Part shown: positions 1 through 9,158 of the stretch, one piece after another
How positions within the stretch are numbered: the stretch's first letter is position 1
Layout: each line of letters starts with the position of its first letter
From: an uncultured Flavobacteriales bacterium
GTDB taxonomy: Bacteria; Bacteroidota; Bacteroidia; Flavobacteriales_G; Salibacteraceae
DNA: 64,000 bases
Assembly: GCA_937121175.1 (NCBI GenBank)
Contig: CAKZKD010000002.1
Coordinates: forward strand, 186,001-250,000
Direction: 5' to 3'
Program-made: the position numbers and the translations under genes
Notes under the pieces: model-generated
Told to the model about the DNA's origin: nothing
Database searches by the model: none
Seen by the model: only the letters and a program-made list of their open reading frames with translations

Positions 1-1
1 T

Positions 2-310
2 GAACGGCTTCATGGAAACATCATATTAGCCGTTACAGAGGGTGTAACGAATGCAGTAGTTCACGGTAACCAAAATGACCAACACAAATCGGTTCAACTT
101 GAATACAACAGCACAAAAGATGTAATTGGATTTAAGATTAAGGATCAAGGAAATGGATTTGACTATAATAATATCCCAGATCCTACACTCCCGGAAAACA
201 TTGAAAAACTATCTGGTAGAGGCGTTTTCCTTATTTCAAGCCTTGCAGATAAGGTTGATTTTCAGGATAATGGTTCAATGTTAGAAATGCACTTCAATTT
301 AGTCCTCTAA
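2..310 (+). CDS. Anti-sigma-factor-type ATPase (HATPase_c, RsbW-like), 3' part
   Basis: The frame is open from the window edge and ends at TAA 308-310; the start lies upstream. The 102 visible residues carry a GHKL/HATPase layout: an N-box (TEGVTNAVVHGN) with the Mg-binding Asn, then a G1-like DQGNGFD and a GRGVFLI G2-like segment. Short stand-alone proteins of this layout are serine-protein kinase/anti-sigma regulators of the RsbW/SpoIIAB type. ybeY follows after 9 bases, so the two are probably co-transcribed. The partner antagonist is not in the window. The family call is fairly sure; the role as anti-sigma factor is inferred. Confidence 0.75.
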   Translation, partial: ERLHGNIILAVTEGVTNAVVHGNQNDQHKSVQLEYNSTKDVIGFKIKDQGNGFDYNNIPDPTLPENIEKLSGRGVFLISSLADKVDFQDNGSMLEMHFNLVL

Positions 311-319
311 CTAAAACAG

Positions 320-748
320 ATGATTAATTTTTTTACTGAGGAAATTGATTTTAACCTCAAAAAATCAGATGACATTAAAGTATGGTTAGTTAAGTGCGCA
401 TCTATTTATAGTGTTGATATTCAGATAGTTAATTATGTTTTTTCCGATGACAATTATGTTCTAGAGGTAAACAAAGAACATTTAAATCACGATTTTTACA
501 CCGACATTATAACCTTTGATTTGCGGGATGCCAAAGGACAGCCAATAGAGGCAGATATTTTTGTCAGTATAGATAGGGTTAAGGATAACTCCATAAGCCT
601 AGATATACCCTTTGAAACTGAATTGAACAGGGTTTTAGTTCATGGCCTTTTACACCTTATCGGATATAGCGATAAGAGCGAAGAGGAGGCCTTGGAAATG
701 AGAGCACAGGAAGACAAATGCCTATCTTTGCTGTCTCAAAGTAAATAG
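320..748 (+). CDS. ybeY: Endoribonuclease YbeY (16S rRNA maturation)
   Basis: This 142-residue protein matches the UPF0054/YbeY metal-dependent RNase family, which acts in 16S rRNA 3'-end maturation and ribosome quality control. The metal site is visible as HGLLHLIGYSD, with His108 and His112; the third ligand position holds Asp118 rather than the usual His, a substitution I recall from Bacteroidota homologues. The motif TDIITFDL (residues about 61-68) is also typical. The ATG at 320 is 9 bases after the previous stop, which fits an operon with the RsbW-like gene. mnmG starts 43 bases downstream. Confidence 0.93.
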   Translation: MINFFTEEIDFNLKKSDDIKVWLVKCASIYSVDIQIVNYVFSDDNYVLEVNKEHLNHDFYTDIITFDLRDAKGQPIEADIFVSIDRVKDNSISLDIPFETELNRVLVHGLLHLIGYSDKSEEEALEMRAQEDKCLSLLSQSK

Positions 749-764
749 TGATTCGAACGTCTTT

Positions 765-780
765 TGTTTCACGTGAAACA
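765..780. promoter_or_regulatory. parS centromere site 1 (ParB-binding palindrome)
   Basis: The sequence TGTTTCACGTGAAACA is a perfect 16-bp palindrome, identical to the known bacterial parS consensus bound by ParB/Spo0J. It lies in the 43-bp gap between ybeY and mnmG. An identical copy lies just after mnmG. parS sites normally cluster near the replication origin. Confidence 0.9.
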
Positions 781-791
781 TTCAGAATAAC

Positions 792-2663
792 ATGCTAGAT
801 AAGTACGATGTAATTGTTGTTGGCGCAGGACACGCAGGCTCTGAAGCAGCTTCGGCTGCGGCGAACCTTGGTTCTAAAACTTTATTGGTTACTATGGATA
901 TGGGGCGAATAGCTCAAATGTCTTGTAACCCAGCTATGGGTGGAGTTGCTAAAGGTCAAATTATTCGTGAGATTGATGCGTTGGGTGGTTTGTCTGGAAT
1001 TGTTTCTGATAAATCGGCTATTCAGTTTCGTATGCTGAATCTTTCAAAAGGACCAGCAATGTGGAGTCCAAGAACACAGAATGACCGACAGCTTTTCAAT
1101 ATTGAATGGCGCAACCAACTGGAGAAAATTCAAAACTTGGATTTTTGGCAAGATACAGCCACGAGAATTATTACGGAAGGAGATAGGGTTGTTGGAATAG
1201 AAACCGGGATGGGAATAAAGATTTATTCCAAAACTGTAATTCTTACTAGCGGCACATTTTTAAACGGATTGATTCATATTGGAGAAAAGAATTTCGGTGG
1301 TGGACGAGCTGGTGAAAAAGCATCTTACGGTATTACGGAATGTTTAAATGATTTGGGTTTTGAGTCGGGTAGAATGAAAACTGGAACACCACCAAGAGTT
1401 GATGGACGTAGCCTAGACTATTCTAAAATGGAGGAGCAATTTGGAGACCCAAATGTTACCGGCTTTTCATACTTAAGACCACAAACCTTAAAAGAACAGC
1501 GTAGTTGCTTTATAACTTATACCAGCCCCGAGGTTCACGAACTATTAAAGGAGGGTTTCGAACACAGCCCAATGTTTAATGGCAGAATTAAATCGATTGG
1601 ACCTAGATACTGCCCTTCAATTGAAGATAAAATTAATCGCTTTGCAGATAAAGACAGGCACCAATTGTTTGTTGAACCAGAGGGGTGGGATACTGTCGAA
1701 ATTTATGTCAATGGATTTAGTACTTCTTTACCCGAAGAAGTTCAATTGAGGGCCATGCGGTCAATAAAAGGATTCGAAAATGTTAAAATGTTTCGGCCGG
1801 GTTACGCAATTGAATACGACTATTTTCCGCCCACACAATTGACGCATACCCTAGAAACCAAATTGGTAAAAGGGCTGTTCTTTGCGGGTCAAATAAACGG
1901 GACAACGGGTTATGAAGAGGCTGCTTGTCAGGGCTTGATGGCAGGTATTAATGCTGATGCTGTCGCAAATGAAAAAGATCCATTTACGTTGTCTAGGGAT
2001 GAAGCATATATTGGTGTGTTGATTGATGATTTAATTACTAAAGGTACGGAAGAACCCTATCGAATGTTTACCTCCCGAGCTGAATATCGAATACTTTTAA
2101 GACAAGATAATGCAGATATACGGCTTACGCCAATTGGCCATAAATTGGGTCTTGCTAGTGATGAACGATTAGCTCTATTGCACAAGAAAGAAGAAGGTAC
2201 TCGGTCAGTTTTGAAATACTTGGATAAAACATCAGCTGAACCCGAATTATATAACGAGTATTTGGCCTACGTGGGGTCAGCTGCACTTAAACAAAAGGTA
2301 AAGTTGCGTTCTGTTTTGTCTCGACCTCAAGTAAACTTATCGGGAATAATTGAAAGAGATAATGGTTTACAAGATTTAGTTCGTGATTATAGCGGTCTGG
2401 GAAAAGACATTGAAATTCAAGCTGAAATTACAGTAAAGTATGAAGGCTATATTTCTAAGGAAAAAGAAATGGCGGATAAAATGAACAAACTAGACCAATT
2501 CAAAGTACCTGAGGATATCGACTATTTTAAATTTTCATCACTTTCAATGGAGGCTCGTCAGAAGCTATCAAAAATAAAACCTACCAATCTTGGACAAGCT
2601 AATAGAATAAGTGGAGTTAGCCCAGCGGATATTTCCGTACTTATGGTGTACTTAAATAAATAA
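792..2663 (+). CDS. mnmG: tRNA uridine-5-carboxymethylaminomethyl modification enzyme MnmG (GidA)
   Basis: This FAD-binding protein works with MnmE to add the carboxymethylaminomethyl group to wobble U34 of several tRNAs. At 623 residues it has the full family length. The N-terminal dinucleotide fold GAGHAGSEAA starts at residue 11. The GGVAKGQIIREIDALGG segment and the cysteine motif SCNPAMGG (about 43-50) are classic GidA signatures, and the C-terminal helical domain that contacts MnmE is complete. It is flanked on both sides by parS sites; mnmG is often an origin-proximal gene in bacteria. MnmE and RsmG are not adjacent here. Confidence 0.97.
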   Translation: MLDKYDVIVVGAGHAGSEAASAAANLGSKTLLVTMDMGRIAQMSCNPAMGGVAKGQIIREIDALGGLSGIVSDKSAIQFRMLNLSKGPAMWSPRTQNDRQLFNIEWRNQLEKIQNLDFWQDTATRIITEGDRVVGIETGMGIKIYSKTVILTSGTFLNGLIHIGEKNFGGGRAGEKASYGITECLNDLGFESGRMKTGTPPRVDGRSLDYSKMEEQFGDPNVTGFSYLRPQTLKEQRSCFITYTSPEVHELLKEGFEHSPMFNGRIKSIGPRYCPSIEDKINRFADKDRHQLFVEPEGWDTVEIYVNGFSTSLPEEVQLRAMRSIKGFENVKMFRPGYAIEYDYFPPTQLTHTLETKLVKGLFFAGQINGTTGYEEAACQGLMAGINADAVANEKDPFTLSRDEAYIGVLIDDLITKGTEEPYRMFTSRAEYRILLRQDNADIRLTPIGHKLGLASDERLALLHKKEEGTRSVLKYLDKTSAEPELYNEYLAYVGSAALKQKVKLRSVLSRPQVNLSGIIERDNGLQDLVRDYSGLGKDIEIQAEITVKYEGYISKEKEMADKMNKLDQFKVPEDIDYFKFSSLSMEARQKLSKIKPTNLGQANRISGVSPADISVLMVYLNK

Positions 2664-2676
2664 TTTATTGAAATTT

Positions 2677-2692
2677 TGTTTCACGTGAAACA
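2677..2692. promoter_or_regulatory. parS centromere site 2 (ParB-binding palindrome)
   Basis: This is a second exact copy of TGTTTCACGTGAAACA, 14 bases after the mnmG stop codon and 1.9 kb from the first. Two exact copies of a 16-base site in 2 kb cannot be chance, and both are intergenic. Confidence 0.9.
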
Positions 2693-2725
2693 GGGTTAAC
2701 CTATTGATTAACAACCACTTATTAC

Positions 2726-3181
2726 TTACTTTCGTATAAAATAATGTCCTCCGGTGTTATTTTCATCATAACTCGCACCGGGAAAATCGTCAGCATAAAG
2801 GGTGTCATTTCCAATTAATGCAAACCTCACTTCGTCGTTTAAATCGAGCTTCTTTGAGTTTTCCTTGAATGCGCGAATCGTTAGACTGATACTACCATCA
2901 GGGTTAACGTTTTGTTGCTCTATACTAAATCCAGTTTTATGGATTTCTTCACCGTTGATGTAAAAGAATAGCTTCCCTTTATCGTTAAACTCAAGTTCTG
3001 CTGTGTAGGTGTAACTCGAGGCTAAACGCGTTTGAGTTTTATTGGTTAAAGCATGAAGTCGGTTAGTAGTATGGGACCAAGTATATTGGCCTTTAAAGGC
3101 CTCTAATTCTCCTGTGAGTTTGTCTTTATTGCAAGAGGTAGAAACGATTAATATAATCACGTAAGTAAAAAGCGTTTTCAT
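2726..3181 (-). CDS. Predicted lipoprotein of unknown function
   Basis: I do not recognise a family. The protein opens with a lipoprotein signal peptide, MKTLFTYVIILIVSTSC, whose lipobox VSTSC places the lipidated Cys at residue 17. I chose the ATG at 3181 for this reason: the longer in-frame start at 3232 would put 17 charged residues before the signal. The rest (about 135 residues) is probably a beta-rich domain outside the membrane. It lies just downstream of the PrsW-like gene on the same strand (58 bases with this start) and may be co-transcribed with it. Confidence 0.6.
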   Translation of the reverse strand: MKTLFTYVIILIVSTSCNKDKLTGELEAFKGQYTWSHTTNRLHALTNKTQTRLASSYTYTAELEFNDKGKLFFYINGEEIHKTGFSIEQQNVNPDGSISLTIRAFKENSKKLDLNDEVRFALIGNDTLYADDFPGASYDENNTGGHYFIRK

Positions 3182-3238
3182 AATTAAAGCCTTTGAATAT
3201 TGTTTTTTAATACTTCTTTTCATGGTTTTCAATCTAAA

Positions 3239-5413
3239 CTATTTTATGCTTTCCACGCCTTGTTTTTGCGATAGAACCCACCCAGCGAAGATTAAATCGT
3301 TTTCTGAAACACGCATTTTTTCCAAGACATTTTCATCAGGAATAAGGTAAAGGTAGCAAAGAATATTTCCAGAATCATTAAGTGTGTTTTTGTTGTGTTT
3401 CGGCTTTAATACAATGCGGCTCAATAGTCCAACTCCTGAATTAAGAGGTTTGGTTAATCGAATGATATATGCATCAAGTTGATCATTTACAACAAACCGA
3501 TCTTCCAAAATACCGGCAGTAGGTAACATGGTTTTTAGAAAGTCGAACTTTTTTAGTAAACTGTATTTTTTTGATGCCCCAATTCGAATTCGAACTCCCT
3601 TGTAGTTCGCACTTGACTTTACCCGAGGTATTAAGAAATTGAGAGGTAAATAGAAAGGTGCAAAGTAGCCTTTAATAATTTCGAATCTACTCATGGAAAA
3701 CGAAATATAAAGAAGTAAAAACCCATACATAAACAATCCGACTGAGGCTCTCTGAGAACCAATATTAGGGCCTTCCATAAAGCTATTAACAAGATAGGAA
3801 TACATAAAAATACCAAGCAACCCTGTAATTAAAAAGTACTTGAGTTGATCGTTTCGAAGAACAATTTTAGGGTTGTAAAAAGTGGAGATGTTTAGCGTGT
3901 TGTTGCAGTACACAAACCAAACATGAACACTCAGAATAAGAAAAATATCGGTTAGCCATTCGTATCCTTTTCCCGACCAATGAAGCAGCCAAAAGTCATA
4001 AAAACCATGCATGGTTGCAGCCAGCAAAAATGAAATAGTAAAGATAAATAATGGTTTTTTCACTTTACCATATTCTATAAGCATAAGCCCATATCCAATA
4101 GTTGATGAAAATACCATGTGACCAACAGCAGCCATTAACGCACGACCATTGATATTGTACAAAGAGCTCTGCTGTATGTAACCCAGGTTCTCGACAAAGG
4201 CGAAGCCTAGCGCCGATACAGAGGCATAAAGAATGTAATCGAACGGTTCGTTAATTGCCTTCGTAAAACGCAGCATAATCAGTACTGGAACTATTTTTAC
4301 CAACTCTTCAATGACCCCTATATTTACAGTCATTCTAAAGAAACCTTCAACTGGATAACCTGAAGGGAAAAAACCGAGAACATCTCTTAAAAAATCTCCA
4401 AGAGGGTAAATCCAATATATGGTAATCATACTCATACCAAGAGTCATAAGAATGTGAACCCATTTTTCAGGCTCATACACATCAACACGCCTTAAGTAAA
4501 CCAACCACACCAGAAGAATAAATAATGCCGCTATAAAGCCTAAAATGTGCACCTTAGAAAGGTCATGTAACACTACTTCTTTGATGTATTTTCCTACAGC
4601 ACCATCTCTGAAATAAACTATTCTTTTCCAGAAAGAATCTAAGTAATGGGATGAACGGCTATCGTAAACCATTTTGGCTAACGAGTCGGTTTTATTATAG
4701 TAATAATGGTTGTGTGCTTTTAAGTTATAGGCTTTTTTTAGTTGAAAAGAGTCCGAAATAACACCATTCGAGAGCAGTGTGGTTTCCTGGCTTCGGTCAC
4801 GTTTCTTAGCGGCGAAAATGGTTTTTGCGAGTACCAGTTTAAAAGCACTGCTGTTTTTATTACTAACGCTATCTAGTTGAGGAAAAGCTTTTCGTGTTTG
4901 TTCAAGGTCTGTTAGGTGGTAGGCTAACATCGTTCTTGCCAAGTCCTTCAAGCTCGAATCATTTTTAATCAGACCCTGGTAGTGAAGAATTAAGTTTTTT
5001 GACTCATGAAAAGTGGCAATCTGTTTTGGCCGATAAGCTGAATTGCCCCTTGATGTTTTAATGTAATCTGTAAATGTACTGACGTACATAAAGTTCAAAT
5101 TCACATTGCCCGGGCTTCGTCTAACAGTGTCACGAAAAGCATCCGCCAAAAGAAAGTAGTTTTCATATTGTTTACGGTGGTTTATTCTTTTTTCAATGGT
5201 ACTTAGGTTTGGCTCTTCTGCCAAAGTATGCACTAAAATCAGAGGCCCAGCAACAATAATTATTAAAAGTATCGCGTGGTTGTATAGCCAATTCTGTAGC
5301 GGTTTATTTGTCCTAGTTCGCTTGTAATTAGTAACAATGTTCCGAATCAGCTGGACTAAAAGTACGAGGCCGGCAAGGTTTAAGATTAGAAATAGAATCG
5401 TACGCACATTCAA
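3239..5413 (-). CDS. PrsW-family intramembrane glutamic protease-like protein
   Basis: The central third (about residues 290-500) matches the PrsW/CPBP-like membrane protease family: an EELVK motif (Glu369, Glu370), FVENLGY (Glu408), a conserved GHMVFSS His (His432) and HGFYDF (His469, Asp473), each in a hydrophobic segment. In Bacillus, PrsW starts regulated proteolysis of an anti-sigma factor. Here the protein is much longer (724 residues): two N-terminal membrane helices, a roughly 220-residue predicted soluble region, then the protease core and a C-terminal soluble tail of about 150 residues. The fold is fairly sure; the substrate is unknown. Confidence 0.75.
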   Translation of the reverse strand: MNVRTILFLILNLAGLVLLVQLIRNIVTNYKRTRTNKPLQNWLYNHAILLIIIVAGPLILVHTLAEEPNLSTIEKRINHRKQYENYFLLADAFRDTVRRSPGNVNLNFMYVSTFTDYIKTSRGNSAYRPKQIATFHESKNLILHYQGLIKNDSSLKDLARTMLAYHLTDLEQTRKAFPQLDSVSNKNSSAFKLVLAKTIFAAKKRDRSQETTLLSNGVISDSFQLKKAYNLKAHNHYYYNKTDSLAKMVYDSRSSHYLDSFWKRIVYFRDGAVGKYIKEVVLHDLSKVHILGFIAALFILLVWLVYLRRVDVYEPEKWVHILMTLGMSMITIYWIYPLGDFLRDVLGFFPSGYPVEGFFRMTVNIGVIEELVKIVPVLIMLRFTKAINEPFDYILYASVSALGFAFVENLGYIQQSSLYNINGRALMAAVGHMVFSSTIGYGLMLIEYGKVKKPLFIFTISFLLAATMHGFYDFWLLHWSGKGYEWLTDIFLILSVHVWFVYCNNTLNISTFYNPKIVLRNDQLKYFLITGLLGIFMYSYLVNSFMEGPNIGSQRASVGLFMYGFLLLYISFSMSRFEIIKGYFAPFYLPLNFLIPRVKSSANYKGVRIRIGASKKYSLLKKFDFLKTMLPTAGILEDRFVVNDQLDAYIIRLTKPLNSGVGLLSRIVLKPKHNKNTLNDSGNILCYLYLIPDENVLEKMRVSENDLIFAGWVLSQKQGVESIK

Positions 5414-5506
5414 TAGTAACGAATATTGGATAAAAAGGTAAAATCAAAAGGATAATGTTTCACTCAGAATTATGTAAAACCAACCAACTGGTTTATTCTT
5501 GTGAAT

Positions 5507-6859
5507 TTACTTTCCTAATCGCCCCCTCCAAAATTCCATTGGAGTGATGACCATTTCTTTAATACCGTACATTTTTTCGTAAATACGTTTTGTAGTTTGC
5601 AAAGAAATGCGATCAAACTCAGGAGAGTTTAAGGCCTCATTGATAGATTGGAGTACCAAAATAGAGTTTTCGACTTTAATCGATTCGCGAAACTCTTGAT
5701 TTAAGTTGTAATAAAAATGGAGAAATACATACACTTTTTTGGGTTGAGGCTTTTTGTTCGTGCTAAAATAGTTTAGTAAAATTTGGACAATTACTGCACA
5801 CTGTTCGGCATTGGGCTCTTTCCATGTTAAGGCAGAATAGGCATATTGAAAAACCACCAAGCTGCTATCGGATAAAATCCGCTCAAGTAGCAGGACATCT
5901 TGTTGAATATTGAAATCATAACGAGTTATGAGATGTTGCGCGATGGTAGCTCTAATTTGAGCATCCTTATGGTCAAGGCCACGAATTAATCCATTGCGTG
6001 CTATGGTAGTTCTTGAGTCTTGTAATACCGCAGATGCATAGTTCGCTACGTCTTTATTTTTAGTTTTTAATAGTATATTAATTACAGCGTCGTCGATTTT
6101 TGTATCGTGGTCGCGGCCTATAAACGAACTGAGTATGTTTAAGTATTCGGTTAATACGTTGGGTGGTAGTTTTTTTTCGGTTAAGGTTTTAAGAATTGAT
6201 TTTTCTACAAGTCCGCAATTTTTTCTCCCGTATAGCATCAACTCAAACATGATTCGAGTTGATCCTTGTTTTGCCTGTTTTTCAATCTCTGAATTTGAGA
6301 AGGCATCCCATCGGTCGGTAATGGTTTCTATTATGTGTTCGTCTTTAATTCGTTGCAGAATGTACAAACTTCGGTTTCGTTCGTGCGGATTTTTCGATTC
6401 ACTTTTTTTTAAAAACAAGTTGCGATGTTCGCGCAACAATTTTTCATCAGTGTTTTCTAAAATTTCGAGAGCTAAAGCACTAAGTTCAGGTTCTTTCTTT
6501 TTCACTACTTTAATCAGGTAAGGAAAAGCCTCGTTTTTTTTGGGGGAGATTAACCCTCGAATTACTGCCCTTTTACTTGAGTTACGGATGGTACCTCGAA
6601 TACCAGGGCAGTGAAATAATGAGTCCTTTTTAATGAGTTCATTTACCAAGTCTTCGGTCTTATAGTCTTGGTAAGTAGCCACCAGAATTTCTTCAGTCTC
6701 GCAAATCGGAATTCTACGGATTGCTATTCCTTCTTCTGTAGCTAATCCGTCTGCACTCCTTACTTTAGGGATTTGTGAAAAGCCAATGAAAGGAAGGTTG
6801 CAGAGTGTCATAATTAGAAGGATCGTAAGGAACAAAAAGTACTTTCTGAGCGGATCCAT
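5507..6859 (-). CDS. Secreted HEAT-repeat-like protein
   Basis: This 450-residue protein begins with a hydrophobic signal or anchor (about residues 6-29). The body is alpha-helical, in repeated units of 30-40 residues rich in Leu and Ala, for example SALALEILENT, ANYASAVLQDSRTTIARNGL and AQIRATIAQHLI, which resembles HEAT-type scaffolds. No catalytic motif is visible. It faces the same way as the PrsW-like gene and precedes it by 93 bases, so they may share a transcript. The function is unknown; a role in binding or assembly at the envelope is only a guess. Confidence 0.55.
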   Translation of the reverse strand: MDPLRKYFLFLTILLIMTLCNLPFIGFSQIPKVRSADGLATEEGIAIRRIPICETEEILVATYQDYKTEDLVNELIKKDSLFHCPGIRGTIRNSSKRAVIRGLISPKKNEAFPYLIKVVKKKEPELSALALEILENTDEKLLREHRNLFLKKSESKNPHERNRSLYILQRIKDEHIIETITDRWDAFSNSEIEKQAKQGSTRIMFELMLYGRKNCGLVEKSILKTLTEKKLPPNVLTEYLNILSSFIGRDHDTKIDDAVINILLKTKNKDVANYASAVLQDSRTTIARNGLIRGLDHKDAQIRATIAQHLITRYDFNIQQDVLLLERILSDSSLVVFQYAYSALTWKEPNAEQCAVIVQILLNYFSTNKKPQPKKVYVFLHFYYNLNQEFRESIKVENSILVLQSINEALNSPEFDRISLQTTKRIYEKMYGIKEMVITPMEFWRGRLGK

Positions 6860-7076
6860 TGTTTTTAATTAATCGAATATCGAAGGTAGGTTTTTCGCTC
6901 AACAGAACTTCAATTGGACTACAAAAAGGTATGTACGGTAACCAAAAATCGAAATGCCCATTTTTTCTCGATGGAATGACTAAGTGAAGTATGTTGGGTT
7001 AATCGAAAAATAACGTTCGATATATGTTGTTTATAGACTGACATTGAAGTCGAATGGATTGTAATAATTACCTGAT

Positions 7077-7084
7077 TAATTTTG
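7077..7084 (+). promoter_or_regulatory. Candidate -7 promoter box (TAATTTTG)
   Basis: It matches the Bacteroidota -7 consensus TAnnTTTG, 25 bases before the ATG at 7110. A TTG at 7059-7061 is at short spacing (15 bases). The rest of the 250-base gap 6860-7109 shows nothing else I can name. Confidence 0.4.
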
Positions 7085-7109
7085 TTCACGTAATCACAAG
7101 TTTAAATTC

Positions 7110-8030
7110 ATGAAAAATCTTCTTTTTATTATTGCATTGCTCATCTCCTTTTGTACACAGGCCCAGACTTTCGAATATGCCGATACTAACAGTGGAAAGA
7201 AGGTTTTGATAATTACCCAAAATGGAGGAGAGTTTATTGGTAAAATAATTAAGCAAGACGCTAAAGAAGTTCTTATTTATACCAAAAAACTAGGAGAGGT
7301 TTCTATTCCGAAATATCAGATAAAAGAAATAAAGGAGATAGAAAATGATGATATAAACGTGAAAGGAGACTACAAAGGAAATCAAGTTTTTGCAACAAGA
7401 TATTTGGGAACGACAAATGCATTGTCCGTGGGCAAAGGAGAAAACTATGTAAAATACTCCTTAATCGGGCCAGATGTAAATTTCGGTGTAACGGATAATC
7501 TCACCATTGGGGTAATGACCTCTTGGATAGCTTTACCGATTGTAGTTACAGCAAAATATTCCCATCAAATAAATGAAAACACACATGTTGCAGGTGGGTT
7601 AATGGTAGGTAATTTGGGCTGGGCATCACTAGTTGAAGATGTCGGTTTTAATTTAGCGTTAGTTCCGTTTGGTGCAATCACAAAAGGGACAAGAAGAAAC
7701 AATATCAATTTTGCATTGGGTTATGGGAAGGTTTGGATTGATGGCATAGGAGCGGGTGCGGTTGTTGGTTCTGTTGGAGGAATGTCTAAGATAGGTAGAA
7801 CTACAAGTTTTGTTTTTGACTCAATGATTCTTGGTTTAGCCTCTGTTTCCGGTACGTCAATACAGGGTGGGCTAACTACAACGCCAGGTTTTGGATTAAT
7901 TTTAACACCGGGGCTAAGATTTCAATCTAAGGAAGATGCTGCATTTCAGTTTGGTTTTAGTTTAGGCGCCTCGGACGGGGGGGTCAGTCCAATACCATTA
8001 CCAAGGTTTGCTTGGTTTAGAAAGTTTTAG
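7110..8030 (+). CDS. Predicted outer-membrane-associated protein, unknown function
   Basis: A signal peptide is clear (cleavage after CTQAQ, about residue 19). Residues 25-75 (GGEFIGKIIKQDAKEVLIYTK...) look like the short beta domain that often opens Bacteroidota outer-membrane proteins. The rest alternates hydrophobic and Gly-rich strands (about 90-306), consistent with a beta-barrel, and ends in Phe (WFRKF), a common outer-membrane C-terminus. I do not recognise a named family. Its 3' end overlaps the convergent methyltransferase gene by 14 bases. Confidence 0.6.
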   Translation: MKNLLFIIALLISFCTQAQTFEYADTNSGKKVLIITQNGGEFIGKIIKQDAKEVLIYTKKLGEVSIPKYQIKEIKEIENDDINVKGDYKGNQVFATRYLGTTNALSVGKGENYVKYSLIGPDVNFGVTDNLTIGVMTSWIALPIVVTAKYSHQINENTHVAGGLMVGNLGWASLVEDVGFNLALVPFGAITKGTRRNNINFALGYGKVWIDGIGAGAVVGSVGGMSKIGRTTSFVFDSMILGLASVSGTSIQGGLTTTPGFGLILTPGLRFQSKEDAAFQFGFSLGASDGGVSPIPLPRFAWFRKF

Positions 8031-8715
8031 TTTCCACCAAAAACCGAAACGCCCATTTTTTCTCAATGGAATAATCTTCAATTCCTGCTTGCTCAAAAAC
8101 GGATTCTAATTCTTCTTTTGTAAACGCCCGTTTTATGGCTTGTTTTCCGTCGCGTTTTACGATGTCTGAAAAAGGCATAAAAAACGATGTGAACGAGAAT
8201 AGTCGGTAGGCTAATGAGTTGCGTTCGAGCTCGCTAAAAATGATGGTTCGGCGAACGTGGTGTTTAGCCGTTTTTAGAAAGTCAACAAACCCCTTATCCG
8301 AAAAATGGTACATAAAATGGCTACTCAATAAAACATCGCAATACGGAATTTCAAATTCTGGAGCTAGGATATCTGCTTGCACGTATTCCACCTGAATTTG
8401 AGGCGTATTTTTAGCCAAAGCGTAATCCAAAATGTGTTGATTTCCGTCGATTCCAATAAGCCGTGCTTTGATGTTTTTCTGATAACACCAATTGGCAATT
8501 TTTCGAAGATTATCTCCGCCACCGCAGCCCAAATCAATTACGGTTAGATGATTTTGGGCATCTTGTAAAACGGGTTGAATCGCCTTGAATGTAGCGTTGG
8601 TATTTCCCAATAATTTATTGATTAGAGAAAGGCCGTCTAAGGTTTTTTTTAGGGGCTTACCTCCTAAATTGAGGTTATCCATTTGCTCTTTTTCGCTACT
8701 GCGGATTTCGAGCAT
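8017..8715 (-). CDS. Class I SAM-dependent methyltransferase (biosynthetic cluster copy 1)
   Basis: The 232-residue protein has the Rossmann methyltransferase motif I, DLGCGGGD (61-68), an acidic post-I strand (LIGIDG) and a motif IV-like region (CDVLLSSHFMYHF). It is clearly paralogous to the methyltransferase at 14318-15022: both have the same opening (MDNL/MDDL, then KTLD and INKLLG/INQLLG), motif I at the same depth and the ending WAFR. It is the last gene of the minus-strand cluster, and its ATG overlaps the stop of the membrane protein upstream by one base. The acceptor is probably an oxygen or carbon on the cluster's product, but this is inferred. Confidence 0.85.
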   Translation of the reverse strand: MLEIRSSEKEQMDNLNLGGKPLKKTLDGLSLINKLLGNTNATFKAIQPVLQDAQNHLTVIDLGCGGGDNLRKIANWCYQKNIKARLIGIDGNQHILDYALAKNTPQIQVEYVQADILAPEFEIPYCDVLLSSHFMYHFSDKGFVDFLKTAKHHVRRTIIFSELERNSLAYRLFSFTSFFMPFSDIVKRDGKQAIKRAFTKEELESVFEQAGIEDYSIEKKWAFRFLVETKTF

Positions 8716-9152
8716 TAGGCTGGTTTTTTCTTGTAAAGCAATTCATAGATTTTTGCTACGAGCCAATTTCCAGCAGGATAATACAAAGCAAAAAACAAGG
8801 CCATTCCAAGGCTGAAATTTCGAACATTGAGGTATTGGTCCATTAAGTTGTTCGGGTAAGCGTATGAGCTTTCAAATAGGTATCCACCGAACTCTAGCAA
8901 ACCCATACTTACTAATCCGTATGCATATTGCTGGTGAAAAGGCAATCCTCTTAGAATCAAAGAAATTGGAACCATGTACAAGAGGTAAACTGTAATCACC
9001 TGCCACCAGTAGGTAAATCGGGCGATTTCCATAATAGTTCCAAAGGTGTCCATTCCCATTCCCCAACAGAAATACACAATAGCGTAAATGGCGATTAAGC
9101 GATTATCGGCGTTTAGTTTTTGTTTTGCGTAGGTGATAAATTCTTTAATCAT
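8715..9152 (-). CDS. Small multi-pass membrane protein in the polyketide cluster
   Basis: This 145-residue protein has about four membrane segments (near 20-38, 47-66, 78-95 and 112-132) and a lysine-rich C-terminus. I do not recognise the family. It sits between the phosphopantetheinyl transferase gene (6-base gap) and methyltransferase 1 (1-base overlap), so it is almost certainly part of the same transcript and probably serves the pathway at the inner membrane. Confidence 0.6.
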   Translation of the reverse strand: MIKEFITYAKQKLNADNRLIAIYAIVYFCWGMGMDTFGTIMEIARFTYWWQVITVYLLYMVPISLILRGLPFHQQYAYGLVSMGLLEFGGYLFESSYAYPNNLMDQYLNVRNFSLGMALFFALYYPAGNWLVAKIYELLYKKKPA

Positions 9153-9158
9153 AGTAAT

